The translations under genes and the position numbers were made by a program. A stretch of 64,000 nt of DNA from Promethearchaeota archaeon. Its GTDB lineage: Archaea > Asgardarchaeota > Lokiarchaeia > Sigynarchaeales > SOKP01. The notes under the pieces are model-generated. The model did not search any database. It was not told the origin of the DNA and saw only the letters and a program-made list of their open reading frames with translations. Shown here in pieces: positions 1 through 8,446 of the stretch (within the stretch, counting starts at the first letter, position 1; each line of letters starts with the position of its first letter). The stretch lies in assembly GCA_019894875.1 (NCBI GenBank), contig JAGXNR010000008.1, forward strand, positions 3,863-67,862, in the 5' to 3' direction.

Positions 1-249
1 AGCAATAAAGAGAGATGACACTCCAAGATTTAAAAAAAAGGAAGCTTTTACATATTTACGCGAATTCCAACCAACTAAAAACACTCCCCCGACTATAATT
101 ATGCTAAATATCTCAGCAATACTATGGAATAATAAATAGCTATAGAAACTTGTTAAATATACAAAATATAGCCCTAAAAGGAAGATTGTTATTTCTATTA
201 TTTCATATTTTACTTTTCGTTTAGTTGCAAGATTATTATTTTCCAACAT
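1..249 (-). CDS. MASE3-type membrane sensor protein, N-terminal part (gene runs off the window)
   Basis: The reverse strand is open from an ATG at 249 to the window edge, giving 83 residues of the N-terminus. After a short charged start come two hydrophobic segments, about residues 18-36 and 44-63. The stretch around FHSIAEIFSIII is typical of the MASE3 membrane sensor domain, which sits in front of PAS, histidine kinase or diguanylate cyclase modules. The third membrane segment begins just before the edge. The output domain is outside the window; a histidine kinase would be the usual partner in archaea. The domain call rests on this motif alone. Confidence 0.6.
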   Translation of the reverse strand, partial: MLENNNLATKRKVKYEIIEITIFLLGLYFVYLTSFYSYLLFHSIAEIFSIIIVGGVFLVGWNSRKYVKASFFLNLGVSSLFIA

Positions 250-335
250 CTACTCTAGGTTTTTTTATTACAATTTTGTGTATAATTGTATAATAATTTA
301 TCGATAACTTTAGAGTGTTATCGTTCAAAAATCCA

Positions 336-872
336 TCAAGTTATCATAGTTTTCTCAAAAGTAGCATAAATCGCAGTCTTATGGAGGGAGTAATTAAAAT
401 TGGGTGGAGTTACCTGTTTTATCTTTCTAATTAACTGATCAATATCATTTTCATTGGATTTGAAATCTGAATCGAATTTATGCAGAAAAATTGAAAAATC
501 GATATCATTCGGGTTAGGTATTTGATGTATTACTCTATTCAAATATTCGAGAGCTTCATCATAACGATTTGTATCTTGAATGTCGATAACATATATTATT
601 TTACTTGCTCCAGCCAAAATAACCGTGAAGTCATTCATGTATCCATCACGGAATGTTTCTTGACCACCGAGATCTACAATTACATAACTCCTATTTAAGT
701 TTTTAAAATTATCCCAATCCGCACCTCTTGTAGGCCGAAGAGCGTTAAAAACCGATATTTTTTTAATTCCTTTCAAACAGGTGAGTATTGATGTTTTCCC
801 ACTATTATCTAATCCCATCAAGAGGATTTTTACTTGATTCTCCTTAGAATCATCGCTTTTTGTATCAATCAT
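336..872 (-). CDS. Arf/Rag-like small GTPase
   Basis: This is a 178-residue Ras-superfamily GTPase. The P-loop GLDNSGKT is at residues 20-27, a switch I threonine is near 48, and the G3 motif DLGGQ is at 67-71, as in Arf and Rag/Gtr proteins. The G4 motif reads HKFD (131-134) instead of NKxD; His at this place is a hallmark of the Rag/Gtr branch. A TAIYATF stretch near the C-terminus fits the Rag G5 region. There is no C-terminal roadblock domain, lipidation box or N-terminal myristoylation site. Asgard genomes carry many such GTPases. The partner and effector are unknown. ArsR lies directly upstream on the same strand, 34 bp away. Confidence 0.85.
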   Translation of the reverse strand: MIDTKSDDSKENQVKILLMGLDNSGKTSILTCLKGIKKISVFNALRPTRGADWDNFKNLNRSYVIVDLGGQETFRDGYMNDFTVILAGASKIIYVIDIQDTNRYDEALEYLNRVIHQIPNPNDIDFSIFLHKFDSDFKSNENDIDQLIRKIKQVTPPNFNYSLHKTAIYATFEKTMIT

Positions 873-906
873 GGTTTATTTAATCAAAGGGTTATTAATT
901 ATTCTT

Positions 907-1245
907 TTAAGGAGATAAGACATCTTCTATATCCTTTTTCTGTAAATCTTTTAATCTCTTTCTATTAGTATTTAAAACTATAGCGGTTATATTGTTAATT
1001 AGCTCGATAATTTCACTATTTTTAATTGTATAATAATTAACTTTGTTCTTCTTTTCAAAATCAATAAGGTTATTCTCAAAAAGCATGTTTAGGTGTTTAG
1101 AAATGGTTGATTGCGATCTACCTAATTCTTCCTGAAGTTCTGAAGAATTTAATTTACTCTTTTCTAAAAGATGCAGAATATCTAACCGAATGGGGTCTGC
1201 TAACGCCTTCAAGAACTCAACTGTAAATCTTTTTAATTCACTCAT
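907..1245 (-). CDS. ArsR-family winged-helix transcriptional regulator
   Basis: This 112-residue protein has the ArsR/SmtB fold. It starts with a helix carrying ALADPIRLDIL (residues 14-24), the typical ArsR signature, followed by a recognition helix around GRSQSTISKHL (42-52) and a beta wing ending in YYTI (71-74). No cysteine cluster of the metal-sensing type is visible, so the signal is probably not a thiophilic metal. It lies 34 bp upstream of the GTPase gene on the same strand and may share its transcript. The divergent neighbour is an AsnC-type regulator whose promoter lies between the two. Confidence 0.85.
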   Translation of the reverse strand: MSELKRFTVEFLKALADPIRLDILHLLEKSKLNSSELQEELGRSQSTISKHLNMLFENNLIDFEKKNKVNYYTIKNSEIIELINNITAIVLNTNRKRLKDLQKKDIEDVLSP

Positions 1246-1348
1246 GAAACTCCAATATTGTGTTTTGTAAGAATGTGTTTTTTTAGCTTTTTAAAGGTTA
1301 TTTTAATGGAATATTAGTTTTTTCTTATTAATACGAAAATCACAAAGA

Positions 1349-1359
1349 TTTAAATATTA
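1349..1359 (+). promoter_or_regulatory. Probable TATA box for the first AsnC-type gene
   Basis: A TTTAAATATTA stretch lies about 82-92 bases before the ATG at 1441. It has the form of an archaeal TATA box, and the palindromic element at 1386-1397 sits where a start site or operator would be expected. No transcript evidence is available. Confidence 0.4.
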
Positions 1360-1385
1360 ATGTATCGTAATATTACTATATCGCA

Positions 1386-1397
1386 ATATCGCGATAT
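1386..1397. promoter_or_regulatory. Perfect 12-bp palindrome, candidate operator
   Basis: ATATCGCGATAT is a perfect palindrome inside a run of TATCG-like units (1362-1407), just downstream of the TATA-like element and 44 bp before the AsnC-type start codon. The CpG-rich core stands out in this AT-rich sequence. Autoregulation by the AsnC-type protein, or control by the divergent ArsR protein, would fit. Binding is inferred. Confidence 0.4.
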
Positions 1398-1440
1398 GCG
1401 AATATCGATTCAGTTTTTATAAAAAAATTAGTGAAAAAAA

Positions 1441-1974
1441 ATGATAAGTGAAAAAATAGGAATTGATAGTATCGATTGCCAGATAATGGAGTTAATCCAA
1501 AAATCCCCAAATCTCACCCATACGGAAATCGCGACTCATGTAAACCGTAGTCAACCGACCGTAGGAATGCGTATTAAAAAACTTGAGAAATTAGGTGTTT
1601 TAAAGTACCAAGCAGGTATAAATATCAAAGTTGCAGATCTTTGTTTTGCCCGAGTAGAACTTCAAACAAAAAATCCAAAAAAAGCGATTGAAATTGTAAA
1701 AAGATGTCCTTCAATGATCAACGCGCTTAGGATCAGTGGATCCTCAAATTTATCCATTTTCATGGTTGGTATAGATTTCAAAGTCCTCGATAATATTGTA
1801 AATATCAACTTTCGAAATAATCCGGATGTTTTCAACGTACATATGGATATAATTGAGGATGTTGTAAACGATTTTGTTTTACCGATAGATTTAAATCTTG
1901 ATAATAACCAGTTAACGTTAACAAAGGATTGTTGTTGTTGTGGACAATGTACATGTCATCTCAATTTAATTTAA
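1441..1974 (+). CDS. AsnC/Lrp-family regulator with cysteine-rich tail
   Basis: A 177-residue AsnC/Lrp regulator: an N-terminal helix-turn-helix (residues about 8-55, with the recognition helix in NRSQPTVGMRI), then a RAM-type effector domain (about 65-140). The tail is unusual, with C164-C167, C170 and C172 packed into nine residues. A further Cys in the RAM domain (RCPSM) is shared with two paralogs in this window (10306-10860 and 14838-15413), which also end in cysteine motifs. The family normally senses amino acids. The cysteines suggest metal, redox or Fe-S sensing instead, which is an inference. An ATG start follows a GTGA-containing leader and a palindrome. Confidence 0.88.
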   Translation: MISEKIGIDSIDCQIMELIQKSPNLTHTEIATHVNRSQPTVGMRIKKLEKLGVLKYQAGINIKVADLCFARVELQTKNPKKAIEIVKRCPSMINALRISGSSNLSIFMVGIDFKVLDNIVNINFRNNPDVFNVHMDIIEDVVNDFVLPIDLNLDNNQLTLTKDCCCCGQCTCHLNLI

Positions 1975-2155
1975 CCTTCAAATATTAAATTTTATTAATT
2001 CTCCTTCTAAAATCTGTCGTTTGTAATTGAGGTAATAATTCATTAAGATCTCACATCTATATTTGTGAGTATTTGTGAGTTATTGTTGTTAACTTAGAGT
2101 TTGATTGTAGAAAATAAAATTGTTAAAAATAAAAAAATTTTAGATATAATTAATT

Positions 2156-3754
2156 TTAATTCCCCGTGCTGATCAATGGTTTCCTAGTTTTCTTCTTTAA
2201 ATAAATTACCAATCCCAAAATTAGTATGAATGTAAAGAGTAAGTGAAAACTACCAAAAGAAATACCGTTTCCCCCTGCAGCAGGCGGGATAGGGATGCTT
2301 GTATACATTATTTCTGCATCAACGCCCCATACACCGGGGGTGAAGTCATGCCACACAACATGTACATTATTGGCGTCAGCTACAATTGAAACTTCTTGGC
2401 TCATATGATCATTCCAATAACTACCATTTACTCCATCTGAAATTACGGTAGCATCAGACCATCCATCTGCTTCAGTATAATTAGCGTACATTATTTCCTC
2501 ATCAATCCCATCACCCCCACCCCAGATTCCCAAAGTATCATCTTCCCAGGCAACATGTATTGTACCGCTTGGGTCGACCGTAATAGAAGGATCTACACTT
2601 TCTCCGTTATTCCAAAAGATACTGTTATATCCATCTGAGATCACAATAGGAACAGCCCATCCAGAAGGTAAATTATAATTCGTATACATAATTTCATCAT
2701 CGCTACCCCACGCTCCATCAGTAGAATCATCCCATACCACATGAACAATGTTTGAGCTGTCAATAGCAATGTCCGAATTTTCGCTAGAACCATCATTCCA
2801 ATAAATATCATTAATCCCATCGGAGATGATTGTTGCATTAGACCAACCTAATCCTTCTTTGTAAATAGCATACATTATTTCCCAATCTAAGCCCCATACA
2901 CCGTTTGTATCATCTTCCCAGACCACATGAATATTTCCAATATTATCTGAGGCGATTGCTGGATCCCAGCTGCTGCCATCGTTCCAATAAATACTATTAT
3001 ATCCGTCAGAGATGATAGATACGTTTGTCCATCCCGTGGCTAAAGTATAACTAGTATACATTATTTCCGAATCATAACCCCACACACCATTAGAATTGTC
3101 ACCAAAAACAACATGGATTTTATCATTATTATCAATGGTGATTGCTGGTTGAGAACTATCATCATTATTCCAATAGGCGTTATTATATCCATCAGAGATG
3201 ACTGTTGCATTAGACCATCCTGTAGCTGTAGTATACTTAGCGTACATTATTTCTGAATCTATACCCCAAATCCCGTCTGTATAATCTGCCCAAACTACGT
3301 GGATATAACCTAAACTATCAATAGCAATATCAGGGATACCACTCCATTCATCGTTCCAATAGACATTATTATAACCATCAGAAATAACCTTAGCAAACGA
3401 CCAACCGATACTTGATGTATGATTAGCGTACATTACTTCAGAATCATTACCCCAAGATCCATCAGTATCGTCTGCCCATACTGCATGAAGATTACCTGAG
3501 CTATCTATAGCAATCTCAGGATAACGACTCATACCATCATTCCAAATAATATTTTGAATCCCATCAGAAATTATTGTGGCATTAGTATAATCCAAACTGC
3601 TTGTTTTGACATTGAATTCTGGTTCAATTAAGTCGTTTTCATGGGATAAATTTAGTGTATTAGCCGTAAATAACGCTAAAGAAATAATAAATACCAAAGG
3701 TACAATCAAGATATTGATTCTTATTTTTTTTTGTATCATAGAAAAAACCCTCAA
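2156..3754 (-). CDS. Secreted, membrane-anchored seven-repeat beta-propeller protein
   Basis: This 532-residue protein has an N-terminal hydrophobic signal or anchor segment (about 13-32) and a C-terminal membrane segment (about 500-520) followed by KKKTRK, so the body should lie outside the cell. Between them are seven repeats of about 60 residues. Each has a VISDG-x-N-x-x-YWND piece, an Asp-rich IAIDxxGxIHVVWxD piece and a GVWGxDSEIMYxxY piece. Seven units with Asp-box-like turns suggest a seven-bladed BNR/sialidase-like propeller. No sialidase catalytic residues could be identified, so binding or an S-layer-type role is likelier than catalysis. A close paralog lies at 16701-18254 with a matching upstream region. 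Confidence 0.75.
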   Translation of the reverse strand: MRVFSMIQKKIRINILIVPLVFIISLALFTANTLNLSHENDLIEPEFNVKTSSLDYTNATIISDGIQNIIWNDGMSRYPEIAIDSSGNLHAVWADDTDGSWGNDSEVMYANHTSSIGWSFAKVISDGYNNVYWNDEWSGIPDIAIDSLGYIHVVWADYTDGIWGIDSEIMYAKYTTATGWSNATVISDGYNNAYWNNDDSSQPAITIDNNDKIHVVFGDNSNGVWGYDSEIMYTSYTLATGWTNVSIISDGYNSIYWNDGSSWDPAIASDNIGNIHVVWEDDTNGVWGLDWEIMYAIYKEGLGWSNATIISDGINDIYWNDGSSENSDIAIDSSNIVHVVWDDSTDGAWGSDDEIMYTNYNLPSGWAVPIVISDGYNSIFWNNGESVDPSITVDPSGTIHVAWEDDTLGIWGGGDGIDEEIMYANYTEADGWSDATVISDGVNGSYWNDHMSQEVSIVADANNVHVVWHDFTPGVWGVDAEIMYTSIPIPPAAGGNGISFGSFHLLFTFILILGLVIYLKKKTRKPLISTGN

Positions 3755-4062
3755 ATGATTTTTAATGATATTATAGATGATTACCAGATATATAAAATTA
3801 ATAGTTTATTTAGAATCAAAATAATTATTGCTTATTTAATCCGGAACTCTGGGTGGATACAAAATTCAGTGATAGAGAGATGGTTTAACCGTAATTTGTA
3901 TTTTAATTTATTAACTTACGTATTTCTCGAATTAAATAAATTAAAACTCCTAAATTTCTAATAGATAATCATCGAGTAAATTTATTAAATACTAACCAAT
4001 ATTATTCAAGGTAATAACGTCAAATACAAAGATCGTTGTTATAAAACAAAAAGTGAAAAAAT
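3755..4062. other. Intergenic region between propeller gene and small membrane gene
   Basis: It holds the propeller promoter and one copy of a 13-base direct repeat (AAGGTAATAACGT, 4008-4020), whose second copy is at 4067-4079 inside the next gene. A plus-strand open frame at 3731-3961 overlaps the propeller start and is judged chance. Confidence 0.5.
3788..3800 (-). promoter_or_regulatory. TATA-like element of the first propeller gene
   Basis: The AT-only stretch ATATATAAAATTA (plus-strand reading) lies about 34-46 bases upstream of the start at 3754. The bases around it closely match the region upstream of the paralog at 18254, so the promoter appears to have been kept after duplication. 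Confidence 0.45.
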
Positions 4063-4239
4063 ATGAAAGGTAATAACGTAAATACAGGTCAAATTTTAGG
4101 AATTCTTCTTATTTATCTTGCAATCCAAACACCTATATCGGCTCTTATAAACAATTTTGACGCGTTTTCATTTTCATTGTTTATATCGCTTTTTCTTTCA
4201 GTTTTCGGAATTATCCTAATTTCTTATTCCACACTATAA
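4063..4239 (+). CDS. Small two-helix membrane protein, 58 residues
   Basis: An ATG at 4063 opens a 58-residue frame ending at TAA 4237-4239. Two hydrophobic stretches, about residues 10-30 and 37-54, are separated by NNFDAF, giving a likely hairpin in the membrane. The leader AAGTGAAAAAAT has the GTGA-type spacing seen before other genes in this window. I do not recognise the family. Bases 4067-4079 are one copy of a direct repeat whose other copy lies 59 bp upstream, so the 5' end of the gene has been locally duplicated or is a regulatory element. It has no operon partner. Confidence 0.5.
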   Translation: MKGNNVNTGQILGILLIYLAIQTPISALINNFDAFSFSLFISLFLSVFGIILISYSTL

Positions 4240-4585
4240 AAAATCAAAATCAAATTAATTTTTTTTTAATTTAATATAAGATGATACCTACAGTCATTAT
4301 AATGCTGGAATTGTCTAATGAGAAACAGGTACAACACAAAATCCTCTATCTTACGAAAACTTAAAAGAATAGGAAAGTAAAAATATTTAAAACCCAACAC
4401 TTAATTTTGTACTTACCCAGAATTCTTCCTTTTTTAACATAGGTTAATGCTATTAGGGAACAAAAGTAGAAAAGTGGGGAAAAAGACAAATTTGAATTAG
4501 ACGAATTTATGAGCGCCTTCAAGCCAATTAATAGATAGATCCAAATTATTTTACCCTGAGAGATTTTTTCAATGAGTATAATCCT
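4240..4585. other. Intergenic region without a recognised gene
   Basis: A TATA-like AAATATTTAAAA (4381-4392) is visible. Otherwise only short, AT-rich frames of fewer than 30 codons are seen. I see no tRNA or structured RNA. Confidence 0.4.
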
Positions 4586-4825
4586 CTAATCTATTGTAAT
4601 CGCTCTTGATTTGCATGCTGTAGTACACATGTGACATTTTACACAGCGATCTTCACGATCTTCTACAACAACACATTTAGGAACAGAATCCTTATTAATA
4701 ACTTCATATATTCCTCTAAAGCAAGCCTCCTCACAAGAAAATTCACGGCAATCTCGACATTTACTTACATCAATATGATGAAATTCATAACTTTCAATGT
4801 TACTCTGATCCCTTGCTTCACTCAT
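4586..4825 (-). CDS. Small ferredoxin-like protein with two cysteine clusters
   Basis: A 79-residue protein with two cysteine groups. The first is C-x2-C-x4-C-x3-C (CRDCREFSCEEAC, residues 23-35). The second, CVKCHMCTTAC near residues 61-71, is the classical C-x2-C-x2-C-x3-C 4Fe-4S pattern. It resembles ferredoxin-like electron carriers or the iron-sulfur module of larger oxidoreductases, but stands alone here. The first cluster spacing is not the standard ferredoxin one, so it may bind a different cluster or zinc. No catalytic partner is adjacent; sfsA is divergent. Confidence 0.65.
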   Translation of the reverse strand: MSEARDQSNIESYEFHHIDVSKCRDCREFSCEEACFRGIYEVINKDSVPKCVVVEDREDRCVKCHMCTTACKSRAITID

Positions 4826-4934
4826 TATAAGTAATCATAGAAAAAAATGCTTTTATCTATTTAGTTTATAGAGTATAATTCTTTTCTTAACTAAATAATA
4901 TTAAGTAGAATGAGATCAAATAATCCGTTTTTTT

Positions 4935-5603
4935 ATGACTATACAAAAATTTCCTATTTTGGAAATACCGAATCTTATGAAGGGAACATTCATAACAAGA
5001 CCAAATAGATTTGTTGGCGAAATAAAGTATAAAGGAAAAACTGAAACTGCCCATATTCATGATCCTGGCAGGTTAAAGGAACTTCTCATACAAGGGACGG
5101 AAATATTATTTACACATTCTCAAGGAAAGCTAAAGTACTATGTAAAAGCCGTAAAAAAAGGGGACGAATGGATTCTAATAGATTCAGCACTTCATTCTAA
5201 ATTGGCTATGAAAATTATGAAGCTCTTACCGGAATTTTCCAAGGTTAAAGAAATTAAAAAAGAAGTAACATTTGGGAAAAGTAGAATAGATTTTACTCTT
5301 GATAAGGTTCCTTTAGAAGTAAAAGGTTGTACTCTGGTTAGAGATGGGCTCGCATTATTCCCGGATGCTCCAACTGAAAGAGGGACCCGTCATGTTGAAG
5401 AGATTATTAAACAAAAAGGGATGATTCTAATCTTGATATTACGGAAAGCCCGGGAATTTGCTCCCAATTGGGAAACGGATCCAAAATTCGCAAAGAAATT
5501 GAGCGAAGCGAGGAAAAAAGGGATTAAAATTATCCCTGTCCAATTAAGTTTTGACGGAAAAACAATATATTATCATGGGAAAATTCCATTATCAAACTTC
5601 TAA
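4935..5603 (+). CDS. sfsA: SfsA family protein (sugar fermentation stimulation protein homolog)
   Basis: A 222-residue SfsA protein, close to the usual length. It has the N-terminal OB-like part with TAHIHDPGRLKELL and the nuclease-like core with EVKGCTLV and FPDAPTERGTRHVEE, the conserved blocks of the family. SfsA proteins share a restriction-endonuclease-like fold and bind DNA. Their physiological role is poorly defined, and the name comes from maltose metabolism effects in E. coli. The ATG at 4935 begins the conserved PNLMKGTFITRPNRF block after only a short leader. It is a single gene transcribed away from the small ferredoxin-like gene. Confidence 0.92.
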   Translation: MTIQKFPILEIPNLMKGTFITRPNRFVGEIKYKGKTETAHIHDPGRLKELLIQGTEILFTHSQGKLKYYVKAVKKGDEWILIDSALHSKLAMKIMKLLPEFSKVKEIKKEVTFGKSRIDFTLDKVPLEVKGCTLVRDGLALFPDAPTERGTRHVEEIIKQKGMILILILRKAREFAPNWETDPKFAKKLSEARKKGIKIIPVQLSFDGKTIYYHGKIPLSNF

Positions 5604-5697
5604 ATACTAATACAATTTTCCAAAATATAAAATTGAAAATAACTACTTTTAATGCATAATAGTTGAATCTAAATTTAGTCAAAAATATCTTATTGGG

Positions 5698-6489
5698 ATG
5701 ACAATCTTTTTGTTTTTAAGTATATACCTCGCCTGTGTAATAGCATTCGGTATCATCATGATTATAATATATATCAGAAAGTATAGAAAGCTTCCTGTTG
5801 ACGTTTGGAAACCAGGCGCGGCTTGGACTCGAGCTTTAATCTACTTCTCGTTTTGCAACATTGTCATCGTAACTTCTGGGACAATGGAACAATTAATGAT
5901 TCAACCGTTATTCACTATAGAGCAAATAACAAATATATCATGGGTAGTATATTGCATTTTCTGCTTTATCTATGTTTTTTTTGCATATTGGATTTTGTGG
6001 TCTCGGATGACGCTTACATTCGACCGTAAATATTATCTTGGGACGGAGGTTCTATTTGGTATCATGTGGGGATTTTGTACGGGTGGGCTACTTCTTTCAT
6101 TTTATCATTTGTGGAGCTTAACTGGTGCCTTTTGTTGGGCTAGGTATCTACTAAGTTTCGGAACTATGGGTTTATGGCAATATTTCATCCAGGATTACTT
6201 CTGGGATGTTTATGTTAGCCCAGAACACGATACACCGAAATCAATTCTCATCAAAACCCTCGTCAGCCATATCCCTAATATGATGATTTCTTTAGGTTTT
6301 CTTACTATTTGGGGTAACTATTCTATATTTATTGTAATTTTTATCATTGCATTAGTGGCATCAACAATTTTTCAGAGATTCCCCGCACCCTGGGCTAAGG
6401 AAAAATTTCATGCCCCAATGACCAAACCAGGAATTGGTGGCTTCTTACGTGGTGCGGGATATTTAGGGGATATTGACAACACTTCTTAA
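5698..6489 (+). CDS. Multipass membrane protein of unknown function
   Basis: A 263-residue protein with about six or seven hydrophobic segments (roughly 3-25, 43-62, 80-103, 117-138, 145-165, 193-212, 215-233) and a soluble C-terminus rich in Pro and Gly (FPAPWAKEKFHAP). Charged or polar residues inside the membrane part include an FIQDYFWD motif near 166. I do not recognise the family and no domain can be named. Conserved tryptophans in WKPGAAWTRA suggest an interfacial motif. It is transcribed alone, about 94 bp after sfsA; a shared transcript is possible. Confidence 0.7.
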   Translation: MTIFLFLSIYLACVIAFGIIMIIIYIRKYRKLPVDVWKPGAAWTRALIYFSFCNIVIVTSGTMEQLMIQPLFTIEQITNISWVVYCIFCFIYVFFAYWILWSRMTLTFDRKYYLGTEVLFGIMWGFCTGGLLLSFYHLWSLTGAFCWARYLLSFGTMGLWQYFIQDYFWDVYVSPEHDTPKSILIKTLVSHIPNMMISLGFLTIWGNYSIFIVIFIIALVASTIFQRFPAPWAKEKFHAPMTKPGIGGFLRGAGYLGDIDNTS

Positions 6490-6549
6490 TATCGTTATTC
6501 TTTTCTTAAGTCGTAGTAAAATCTTTTCATTCAAAGAATAAAGTAAATC

Positions 6550-6873
6550 CTATAATGATTTTATAATTAGCTCTTTCCACTCCAACAACCAGGTTTTTAA
6601 TTCATTGAAATTTTGAAAAGGAAAACCTGTTTGTAATTGCAAATCACCAACATCAATTTTTGGAGAGGTGATAAGTTTATTTATCTGATCTAGTGCCAAA
6701 TTATAATCGTTTTGCAAAACCCATGCTTTCACGCGATCAATAGTCATGTCAAAAAAATCATCCTCACATCCACAACCGGGAAAACAATTGTTTGTAGAAA
6801 GCATAAGATCCCATAATGGTGATTTAATCTTATTAGTTTCATTCGGAGTGTATGAAGTTTTCATTCTAATCAT
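6550..6873 (-). CDS. Hypothetical protein with a CxxxCxC motif
   Basis: A 107-residue soluble protein. Its one notable feature is NNCFPGCGCEDDFFD near residues 28-42, which could bind a metal with only three cysteines. The rest is predicted helical, with a KTWLLEWKELI C-terminus. No family was recognised. It is transcribed divergently from the C45 acyltransferase gene and convergently with the membrane protein gene, so it is monocistronic. The start could be the first Met or Met4. Confidence 0.55.
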   Translation of the reverse strand: MIRMKTSYTPNETNKIKSPLWDLMLSTNNCFPGCGCEDDFFDMTIDRVKAWVLQNDYNLALDQINKLITSPKIDVGDLQLQTGFPFQNFNELKTWLLEWKELIIKSL

Positions 6874-6969
6874 GTAAATGAATTGTAATTTAATAATAAT
6901 AATAATAGAATAAAAAATATGGAAAATAAATTTATTATCAAATAGTCTTTAAGAGTTAGAATCATTACA

Positions 6970-8028
6970 ATGGCTGTGCTAGAAAAATTTCCAGTTATAG
7001 ATGTAACCGGGAGTCCTGAAGAAATAGGGACACAACATGGAAAATTATTGAAAAACAGGATAAACCAAACAATTGAATTTTATAGTGATGTAACCAAGAA
7101 ATTAGATGAAGAGGGTCGGGAGCGTAATAGAAAGTATATTTTAAATTCAGCTAGAAATTTTAAAAAGATAATTCATGCTTACAATTCAGAATATTCAGTG
7201 GAAATTGAAGCAATTGCAGAAGCAGCGGATGTAGATCCTCTATGGATTTATGCCATAAATTCAAGAAGTGAAATTATGTCAAATATGGAGAATGGGACTA
7301 CTGAGTGTACTGCATTATATTTCAAAAATCCAAGGGTTCTTGGTCAAAACTGGGATTGGGCTGCAGATTTTGAAGAACTAGCCTTTGTTATGAGATTGAC
7401 CAAACCAGATGGTCACAAAATAATTCAGGTAACCGAACCGGGGATGATTGGTAAAATTGGATTTAATAATTCAGGTTTGGGAGTTTGTTTAAATTTCCTT
7501 CGTATAGAAGAAGAATTAGATGGATTACCAATTCATATTATTCTTCGTGCTCTGTTAGATAGTAAATCTATTGAAGAAGCCAAAGATTTAGCTAAGAATG
7601 TGGGTAAAGGTCAATCTGGGAATATATTAATGGGTGATAAAAACGGAAAATACCAGGATATTGAATTTGGGGGTAATGAAGTCTATATTTTAGATTCTGA
7701 AAATAATCATTTTATTCACACCAACCATTTTTTGATGAATGAAAAATTAAATTCAAAACCAGAATTATTACTTAGTTCATTTAATCGATATGAAATCGCA
7801 AGCATTTTAGCAAAAAATCACCAAACCCCGTCATTAGAGCTTATGAAAAGTATATTATTGGATGATTCTGATCCTGAATTACCAATATGTAGGAAATATA
7901 TCCCTGGTACAAGAATGGAAAAAGTTGGCACCGTATGCACAATTTTGATGGATTTGAATCAGGAAGTGATGCATATTACTAAAGGAAGTCCTCTTCATAA
8001 TCCATTCACCAAAATTTCACTTAATTAA
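6970..8028 (+). CDS. C45-family N-terminal nucleophile acyltransferase/amidohydrolase
   Basis: A 352-residue homolog of acyl-CoA:6-aminopenicillanic acid acyltransferases (peptidase family C45, Ntn hydrolases). The likely nucleophile is Cys113 in NGTTECTALYF. The following GQNWDWAADFEE and GFNNSGLGVCLNFL blocks are family hallmarks. In this family the chain cleaves itself just before the cysteine, freeing it as the N-terminal catalytic residue, and then hydrolyses or transfers acyl groups on amide substrates. The substrate cannot be read from sequence; there is no penicillin context, so an amidase or acyl-amino-acid role is likelier. No signal peptide is seen. Its 3' end overlaps the convergent zinc-ribbon gene by 12 bases. 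Confidence 0.85.
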   Translation: MAVLEKFPVIDVTGSPEEIGTQHGKLLKNRINQTIEFYSDVTKKLDEEGRERNRKYILNSARNFKKIIHAYNSEYSVEIEAIAEAADVDPLWIYAINSRSEIMSNMENGTTECTALYFKNPRVLGQNWDWAADFEELAFVMRLTKPDGHKIIQVTEPGMIGKIGFNNSGLGVCLNFLRIEEELDGLPIHIILRALLDSKSIEEAKDLAKNVGKGQSGNILMGDKNGKYQDIEFGGNEVYILDSENNHFIHTNHFLMNEKLNSKPELLLSSFNRYEIASILAKNHQTPSLELMKSILLDDSDPELPICRKYIPGTRMEKVGTVCTILMDLNQEVMHITKGSPLHNPFTKISLN

Positions 8029-8253
8029 AATTCTATAAACTAAGAAAAGCAGGTAAAATGCGCTTAAAATTGCGATTAAAAGGCCGTATTTTTTAAAATG
8101 AGTTCTGGAACTTCGCTTCCTAAAGGATGTGAATATGCTTTCATCATATTCGGTGTTACAATTAGAACAAGTAAATGTAGTAGAGGTTTGTAAGTTTTTG
8201 GTATAATTTACTTTTCCACCGCAAACTGTACATTTGAAACTAATTTTTTTCAT
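8017..8253 (-). CDS. Zinc-ribbon protein with one C-terminal membrane helix
   Basis: A 78-residue protein. The N-terminal zinc ribbon uses CTVCG (C8, C11) and CSNCN (near 29-32). A basic linker (RKRSSRTHFKKYG) leads to one hydrophobic helix near residues 57-75, so the ribbon is most likely anchored to the inner face of the membrane. Such small tail-anchored ribbons are frequent in archaea and have no assigned role. It overlaps the convergent C45 gene by 12 bases at their 3' ends. Confidence 0.65.
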   Translation of the reverse strand: MKKISFKCTVCGGKVNYTKNLQTSTTFTCSNCNTEYDESIFTSFRKRSSRTHFKKYGLLIAILSAFYLLFLVYRILIK

Positions 8254-8446
8254 ATAATTAAATTTGTGGATGCTATTTTTAATAGTTAAGTATCATAAAT
8301 CTAAAGGATCTTAAAAATATTAGAAAAAATAAGGTATAACGAAATCAATAAATCACTTCTCTATCCCCAGATTTATTGTAATATTTCTCTTAATATTATA
8401 ATTATAACGAAAATAGGAGTGATATAGTATAACAGTATTTCCAGAA

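Noticed and set aside
3731..3961. Open frame of 76 codons on the plus strand at the propeller promoter
   Set aside because: It overlaps the 5' end and promoter of the propeller gene, has an AT-driven composition and no family pattern.
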